A stretch of DNA of 35,514 nucleotides, taken from Dysgonamonadaceae bacterium. GTDB lineage: Bacteria; Bacteroidota; Bacteroidia; Bacteroidales; Azobacteroidaceae. The first letter of the stretch is position 1. Each line of letters begins with the position of its first letter. The stretch spans positions 1 to 35,514 of the forward strand of contig JAIRLY010000006.1 in the NCBI GenBank assembly GCA_031259075.1. The letters run 5' to 3'. This document shows, in pieces, positions 30,099 to 35,514 of the stretch. Below the pieces are notes generated by a model, which saw only the letters and a list, made by a program, of their open reading frames with translations, had not been told where the DNA came from and searched no databases. A program made the position numbers and the translations under genes.

Positions 30099-30914
30099 TT
30101 AGTTTTGTAGTTTAAACAGCACCGGTAGCGTGTAATATACATACACCGCATTCCCGTTTTGTTTTCCGGGAATCCATTTCGGCATTTTTTTCACCACGCG
30201 GACAGCTTCTTTGTCGCAACTCGGATCTAAGGAGCGTTGCACTTCCACACTTCCAACCGATCCGTCGGGGCCGACTACGAAACGTAAAATTACACGACCT
30301 TGAATGCCTTGTTCGGCTGCAATTACCGGATAATTAATGTTTTCCGTCAACCATTTCATCAGTTCTCTTTCTCCTCCCGGAAAGGATGGAGGTACTTCTA
30401 CGTGTGAAAAGATTTCCGGTTTTTTTTCTTCTTGAACTACTACTTTGTGATCTTGAAGGTCGGCAATATCTACGCCGCCTTCTTTTACTCCTTCTACGGT
30501 TTTTACAGAAATATCCGCTTTATTATCCGTTAACTCTTGTTGAGTGACCACCTCATTTTTCACTTCTTCATCTCTTTTGATGACCGGAGGAGTGAATTGT
30601 ACGGTTTCTTTTAACAAGGGAGGAGGAGGAACATTTTCTATCTGTTTGATCTGATCTTCTTCCGGAATTTCCTGATTAAATTCAACCATATTGACTTCTT
30701 CGGTCTGTATTATATCAGGCGCTTTGGGGATCACCGAACTGATTACTTTCGGAAGAAATACCAATGCTAACCCCACAACAGCAACAATCAGTAATGCTTT
30801 CAAATGACGATTACCGGATTCTTCACGCAACACATAAGCGCCATAGCGTTTATTTTTACCTTCAAATACCAGGTCTAACCATCTTTGAGCAGTTAAATCA
30901 ATGTCTCTAGCCAT
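30099..30914 (-). CDS. tonB: TonB family energy transducer (copy 1)
   Basis: MARDIDLTAQRWLDLVFEGKNKRYGAYVLREESGNRH and C-terminal TonB domain nearly identical to copy 2. Confidence 0.94.
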   Translation of the reverse strand: MARDIDLTAQRWLDLVFEGKNKRYGAYVLREESGNRHLKALLIVAVVGLALVFLPKVISSVIPKAPDIIQTEEVNMVEFNQEIPEEDQIKQIENVPPPPLLKETVQFTPPVIKRDEEVKNEVVTQQELTDNKADISVKTVEGVKEGGVDIADLQDHKVVVQEEKKPEIFSHVEVPPSFPGGERELMKWLTENINYPVIAAEQGIQGRVILRFVVGPDGSVGSVEVQRSLDPSCDKEAVRVVKKMPKWIPGKQNGNAVYVYYTLPVLFKLQN

Positions 30915-30933
30915 AATCTTCTTTGTTATTACC

Positions 30934-31638
30934 TTATTTGTTTCCTTGAGCTAACTGTTCAGGGGTAAGATATTTGCCGTCATCTGTTTTTTTATACAGC
31001 AAATACCGGTCTCCATCAGTTATATCTATTACTGCGTAAGCGCCAATGTTGGAAATCAACATTTCGTCCAACACATCCACCAAGTTTTTATAAGTCGAAA
31101 AATCGGTAGGTTTGATCATCACAGTAGGAGGAACAATCCGTGGATTTTCTTTTGCCTTATCATATATTTCTTTCGATTTTTGTCTGAATATCGAATCCGG
31201 AATTTCCTGATTTTGTAATTGCACTTTCAATTCCTGAATTTGTTCATACGTGCCCGCATTCCTTTTTATCAGGTATTCCCTCAGCCCATCCAATTCGTAA
31301 GAAGAAACTTGTAGAAAATTGGGATCGTCATAATGATCTTCTCCCGTTTTTTCGTCTTTGGGCATACCTTCATAATAGTAGAGTTGGTCATCTCCGGCCA
31401 ATAACAAGGTGATAGCTCCGGAAGCTTTTACTTCCTGTTGTTCGTCTTTCTCGACTTTGTCATTGGAAGGCATATTGATATTCATTGTTTGCGGCTTTAA
31501 AAGCGTTGTACAAAACATAAAAAAAGTAATCAACAACATGTTCATGTCCACCATCGGAGTGAAATCAACACGAAGCGTTTGTTTTTTCTGTTTATTTTTT
31601 CCACCCTCGCCGCTTTCCTTAACTTGTACTTCTGACAT
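30934..31638 (-). CDS. exbD: ExbD/TolR family biopolymer transport protein
   Basis: LRVDFTPMVDMNMLLITFFMFCTTLLKPQTMNINMPS. Confidence 0.93.
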   Translation of the reverse strand: MSEVQVKESGEGGKNKQKKQTLRVDFTPMVDMNMLLITFFMFCTTLLKPQTMNINMPSNDKVEKDEQQEVKASGAITLLLAGDDQLYYYEGMPKDEKTGEDHYDDPNFLQVSSYELDGLREYLIKRNAGTYEQIQELKVQLQNQEIPDSIFRQKSKEIYDKAKENPRIVPPTVMIKPTDFSTYKNLVDVLDEMLISNIGAYAVIDITDGDRYLLYKKTDDGKYLTPEQLAQGNK

Positions 31639-31675
31639 TTGTTCTTCAGCTTAAAATAAGATTAAACATTTAACT

Positions 31676-32377
31676 TCAATCGCTGGAAGCCGTTTTCAAA
31701 TTTGTAATCAAGAGATAACGATTTTTACGCAATTCCGGAGAACGTAAGTCATCCATCACTTTTTTGACAATCGGATAATTGGTCTGTTTATCTGCTTTGA
31801 TAGCAAGCTGCAATTCCGGGAGATCCGGATTTCCTTTCCTTGCGTCATCTCTGATTTGAGTAGCATATCTTATCCAACGTTTAAATTCATTATCTTTTGA
31901 AATTGTACCGCCTACTGCATCTTTTACTTCGACACTATCCGTAGGTATTCCCACTCTCGGATTGTTTACATCCATCAAATATGCGTCTTGCTTATCGACG
32001 GGTAAATCTAAGAAGGCAGCCATAGAAGCAATCGGAACTCCAAATGATTTCAGTTTTTTGAAATTCTCTTCTTGCTTGGGAGTAAATGTGTAACCATAGT
32101 CGTTACTCACAGCCTTTAATGTTTCCAACACCTGATCTTGCTGATAATCTAAACTCAAGAAAAGTTTACCTTGTTTATCAACCAAGATCGTTATCAAATT
32201 GGCTTCCGGAACTTTGATTTCGGAAACCGAACTTGGCGTTGTTACTTGTATCGGTTCCTTTGAAATAAAAGTAGATGTCAACATAAAGAAAGTAAGCAAA
32301 AGAACAGTTACATCACTCATCGCCGTCATGTCGATAAATGTACTTTGCTTTTTTACTTTTACTTTTGCCATAATCAA
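31676..32377 (-). CDS. exbD: ExbD/TolR family biopolymer transport protein
   Basis: STFIDMTAMSDVTVLLLTFFMLTSTFISKEPIQVTTPSS. Confidence 0.93.
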   Translation of the reverse strand: MIMAKVKVKKQSTFIDMTAMSDVTVLLLTFFMLTSTFISKEPIQVTTPSSVSEIKVPEANLITILVDKQGKLFLSLDYQQDQVLETLKAVSNDYGYTFTPKQEENFKKLKSFGVPIASMAAFLDLPVDKQDAYLMDVNNPRVGIPTDSVEVKDAVGGTISKDNEFKRWIRYATQIRDDARKGNPDLPELQLAIKADKQTNYPIVKKVMDDLRSPELRKNRYLLITNLKTASSD

Positions 32378-32457
32378 TAAATTAATTAGAATAATTAAAA
32401 AAATGAAGAAAATGAAGGAAATAGATTTTCATTTCTTTCATTCATTTCATTTTTTCA

Positions 32458-33276
32458 TTAACTATTGTGTGTTTCAGCATAAGTTTGAGTTAAAGCAAAA
32501 CCCATTTCATCAATAGCATAAGTCATATTGTCGATTTTACCGCTAAAGTAAGAATAGCTGATAATTGCCAACGCTCCGGTTGCAATACCTGTCGCTGTAT
32601 TTACAAGCGCTTCGGAGATACCAACAGAAAGAGCAACAGAGTCAACAGCTCCTGCTTGACCTAAAGCTTGGAACGATTTAATCATACCTAATACCGTTCC
32701 GAACAATCCCATTAGTGTTCCTAAAGTAGAAATAGTAGCAATTATCGGAAGATTTTGTTGCATAGACGGCAGTTGCAATGCAGTTGCCTCTTCGATTTCG
32801 GCTTTAATCTCTTCGATTTTTGCTTCTTTTGGTAAATTTTGATTTTCCATTTCTTTGTATTTCTTCAGTCCGGCATCCACAATTGCAGCTACAGATCCTT
32901 TTTGTTTGGCGCAAAGTCCTTCGGCAGCAGAGATATTCCCTTTTTTCAAATCTGCTTTTACATCATATACAAAGCTTATTAAGTTTCCTTTTCCTTTCGC
33001 TTTTGAAAGAGCAAAATAACGTTCTACACTTAATATTATGACAGTTAACAACAAAGTTAAGATAAGAGGTACAACGAAACCACCCTTAAACATGGTTCCC
33101 AACAAATTATTAGGATGATGTTCCGGATTATTACCTTCAAAATTTGAATTTGCTCCTAAAACAAAATAAAAGAATAGTTCTGCTAAAACGAGAGCAACTA
33201 AAATAACGATAGCAGCCGAAATACCGCGAGATTTTTTACCTTCTCTTTTTTCTACTGTTTGTTTTTTTGTTTCCAT
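32458..33276 (-). CDS. exbB: MotA/TolQ/ExbB proton channel family protein
   Basis: LPIIATISTLGTLMGLFGTVLGMIKSFQALGQ...SVGISEALVNTATGIATGALAIISYSYFSGKI. Confidence 0.95.
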   Translation of the reverse strand: METKKQTVEKREGKKSRGISAAIVILVALVLAELFFYFVLGANSNFEGNNPEHHPNNLLGTMFKGGFVVPLILTLLLTVIILSVERYFALSKAKGKGNLISFVYDVKADLKKGNISAAEGLCAKQKGSVAAIVDAGLKKYKEMENQNLPKEAKIEEIKAEIEEATALQLPSMQQNLPIIATISTLGTLMGLFGTVLGMIKSFQALGQAGAVDSVALSVGISEALVNTATGIATGALAIISYSYFSGKIDNMTYAIDEMGFALTQTYAETHNS

Positions 33277-33600
33277 AAAAAATTGCGTTCTTTTTTTAAA
33301 TTAGATAAATTTTTAATATTAATTATAATTTTCATTTTTTGTACAAAAACGTTCTGCAAATATAACGAATTTATAACATTATCATATAAAAAAGAGCACA
33401 TACCGTGTATTTTTACGAAAAGTTAACAAATTCGATTCTCTTTTTTCTCTCAAAAGATATAAAATTTTTCTCAAAGATAAATTATTTCTTCTAACTTATG
33501 CTTCATTTTTCGACTATTTTACTCCTTTTCTATTAAACATATTGTAAAAATCAAGATATATTTATATTTCAAGATAATTGAGAAAAAGGTGTTTTTACTT

Positions 33601-33822
33601 CTTTTCAGGGCAAAATCATTCGTCGCTTTTTTCAAGTTCGGGGAGGATTATTTCATAAAATATATTATCGGAACAAAAATTAAAAATGAATCGGATACGG
33701 TTAAACAATGGATTTTGAAACATCAAAAACAGGATGGTCTATTTCAAACAAGGTAAACTGTTGAACAGATTACAAAATTTACCGGTTTCTCTGCTGAAGA
33801 AGTGAAAGACATTCGGACTTGA
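33601..33822 (+). pseudogene. Degraded fragment resembling the C-terminus of Rpn/PD-(D/E)XK nuclease-transposase proteins
   Basis: Frame from 33601 reads ...FKFGEDYFIKYIIGTKIKNESDTVKQWILKHQKQDGLFQTR*TVEQITKFTGFSAEEVKDIRT*; in-frame TAA at 33754-33756; the tail resembles ...IAxxTGLSxEEVxxI. Confidence 0.35.
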
Positions 33823-33855
33823 GAAAAAGCCCGAATACCTTTTTTTATTTTTTAT

Positions 33856-33876
33856 AGGGTGGAGGGTCTCCACCCT
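33856..33876. terminator. Hairpin 3' of the repetitive fibre-like gene
   Basis: agggtggag-ggt-ctccaccct; same GGGTGGAG/CTCCACCC core as the 15831 hairpin. Confidence 0.7.
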
Positions 33877-33954
33877 AATGAGTTACGGGTATACGATGCT
33901 TAGCCGCGCAACAATTACATCTCATAGAAGGCTAATACAAGAATGTATGCAAGT

Positions 33955-35514
33955 TCATTTAATGCAGGTACAAACAAACGTAATGCTGGCGTTTGAATCA
34001 TCATAACTTTCCATGTTATTAAAAGTAAAAACAACGTTAGTTCCATCAATCGATAGCGTAACATATTCGTTCTTGTAGAAGCCTATTATAGTTTCTCCGG
34101 ACATCTGCACGAAGTTCGTAATATAAGCGGAATTCACGACTGTACAGTAGTCCGACACGTCGAAGGAGTCTTGGAACGTAGGTGTTATTGCTTTCTTTGG
34201 TATATATAAATACTTAGTAAGCGAATAGGAGTTGATGTTGCCTGCAGCCCACCCGGTACCGTTATAATATAGCACCTGTCCAGCCTTTGGAGTTGTTCCG
34301 CTCCATACCGCAGCGCTGCCAACGGTGGTCAAAATCTGTCCGTTTGTGCCCGGATCAATTTTTATGGTCGTAACAGCTTTATCCTTTATCTTATCGGTGG
34401 TTACCGCAGCATCCGCTATTTTCGCCGTAGTAACGTTAGCATCTTTTATCTTGGCGGTGGTTACAGCATTAGAAGCTAAATCGGCTTCGGCCACCTCACC
34501 GTCTTTTATCTTGGCACTTGTTACCGCATTGGCTGCAATGGTAGTCGCATTGTTGTCAGCAGAAGCCGTTACGTCTCCGGTAAGAGCAGCGCGCTTAAAA
34601 CTGGTGCCATCAAGTGTAATCGAGGTTGAACCGCTATAAGTAGTGTTTTTAGCGTCAGCCCAAGCAACAGAAGTGCCGGATGTGGTCAAAACCTGTCCGC
34701 TTGTGCCCGGATTAATTTTCGCGATCGTTACGGCTTTATCCTTTATCTTATCGGTGGTTACCGCAGCATCCGCTATTTTCGCCGTAGTAACGTTAGCATC
34801 TTTTATCTTGGCACTTGTTACCGCACCGTCTGCAATGGTAGTCGCATTGCTGTTGGCGGAGGCCGTTACGTCTCCAGTAAGTGCAGCACGCTTAAAACTG
34901 GTACCATCAAGCGTAATTGAGGTTGAACCGCTATAAGTGGTGTTTTGATCGGCGGCCCAAGCAACAGAGGTGCCGGATGTTGTCAAAACCTGTCCGCTTG
35001 TGCCCGGATTAATTTTTGCGATCGTAACGGCTTTATCCGCAATTTTTGCCGAAGTAACCGCTCCGTCTGTGATCCTTGCCGAAGTCACTCCACCGTCCGC
35101 AATTCCCAATGTATAAGGCGATCCCGCAGTTCCCGAACCGGACCGGGTCAAACCGCCACTAGCCGTTGCGGTAGTCACTTCGTTGCCGATTATTCCATCG
35201 GCTTCAGTTGCTAAACCGGCATCAGCAGCCGGCGCCCAAGCTGATCCGTTGTATTTCAATACTTGCCCGCTGGTAGCGCTCATGCTGTTCAGTTTGGCGG
35301 CTGTCACCGCTTTATCCTGAATATCTGCCGAACTAACGGATTTATCGACAATTTTTGTCGAGTCGACTGAGTTGGCGGCTAATTTTGCCAAAGTAACATT
35401 CGCATTTCTTATGTTAGCAGTAATCACGGCATTGTCCTGAATATCCGTCGAACTAATGGATTTGCTTTTAATTTTCGTTGAGTCGACCGCATCAGCCGCG
35501 ATCCTTGCCGAAGT
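33955..35514 (-). CDS. Repetitive tail-fibre/adhesin-like protein, N-terminus truncated by the window edge
   Basis: Repeats of (N/K)AVT(T/S)AKI(A/K)D and larger modules INPGTSGQVLTTSGTSVAWADxxNTTYSGSTSITLDGTSFKRAALTGDVTASA; the frame stays open past the annotated GTG start (upstream TSARIAADAVDSTKIKSKSISSTDIQDNAV). Confidence 0.85.
   Translation of the reverse strand, partial: TSARIAADAVDSTKIKSKSISSTDIQDNAVITANIRNANVTLAKLAANSVDSTKIVDKSVSSADIQDKAVTAAKLNSMSATSGQVLKYNGSAWAPAADAGLATEADGIIGNEVTTATASGGLTRSGSGTAGSPYTLGIADGGVTSARITDGAVTSAKIADKAVTIAKINPGTSGQVLTTSGTSVAWAADQNTTYSGSTSITLDGTSFKRAALTGDVTASANSNATTIADGAVTSAKIKDANVTTAKIADAAVTTDKIKDKAVTIAKINPGTSGQVLTTSGTSVAWADAKNTTYSGSTSITLDGTSFKRAALTGDVTASADNNATTIAANAVTSAKIKDGEVAEADLASNAVTTAKIKDANVTTAKIADAAVTTDKIKDKAVTTIKIDPGTNGQILTTVGSAAVWSGTTPKAGQVLYYNGTGWAAGNINSYSLTKYLYIPKKAITPTFQDSFDVSDYCTVVNSAYITNFVQMSGETIIGFYKNEYVTLSIDGTNVVFTFNNMESYDDSNASITFVCTCIK

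Noticed and set aside
34325-35214. Plus-strand ORFs of 89-104 aa and CRISPR-like periodicity
   Set aside because: They are antisense to the minus-strand coding repeats of the fibre-like gene; repeat spacing is irregular and there are no unique spacers.

Overview
35.5-kb chromosomal window from a Bacteroidota (probably Bacteroidales) genome. This rests on gene content, on promoters of the form TTG-N19-20-TAnnTTTG, and on the exbB-exbD-exbD-tonB-(small membrane protein)-pstS-TPR gene order. Housekeeping genes: ychF, a DUF3078-like protein, a GNAT-like acetyltransferase, parE, coaD, ettA, an acyl-CoA synthetase, a GH13 amylase, a patatin, and an AAA-ATPase/PD-(D/E)XK protein. Accessory interest: (i) a family of secreted proteins with nearly the same N-terminal cassette and different C-termini (5994, 9619, 15931), plus a long repetitive fibre-like gene cut by the right edge whose 3' hairpin matches one of them; (ii) a porin / imelysin / di-haem cytochrome / mini CcsBA operon preceded by two operator-like repeats 33 bp apart; (iii) a CapA-NlpC/P60 fusion; (iv) a rod-like RNA candidate at about 6964-7125, resembling 6S RNA in shape; (v) two or three dispersed intergenic repeat families, one linked to degraded coding sequence (YIALRxQNEK) missing from the ORF track; (vi) a 33-nt (TC)n tract next to a 24-bp alternating purine/pyrimidine tract and three hairpins; (vii) a tandem tonB duplication. 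No tRNA, rRNA, CRISPR array, integrase, reverse transcriptase or intact transposase was seen. All identifications are by eye; no database search was run.
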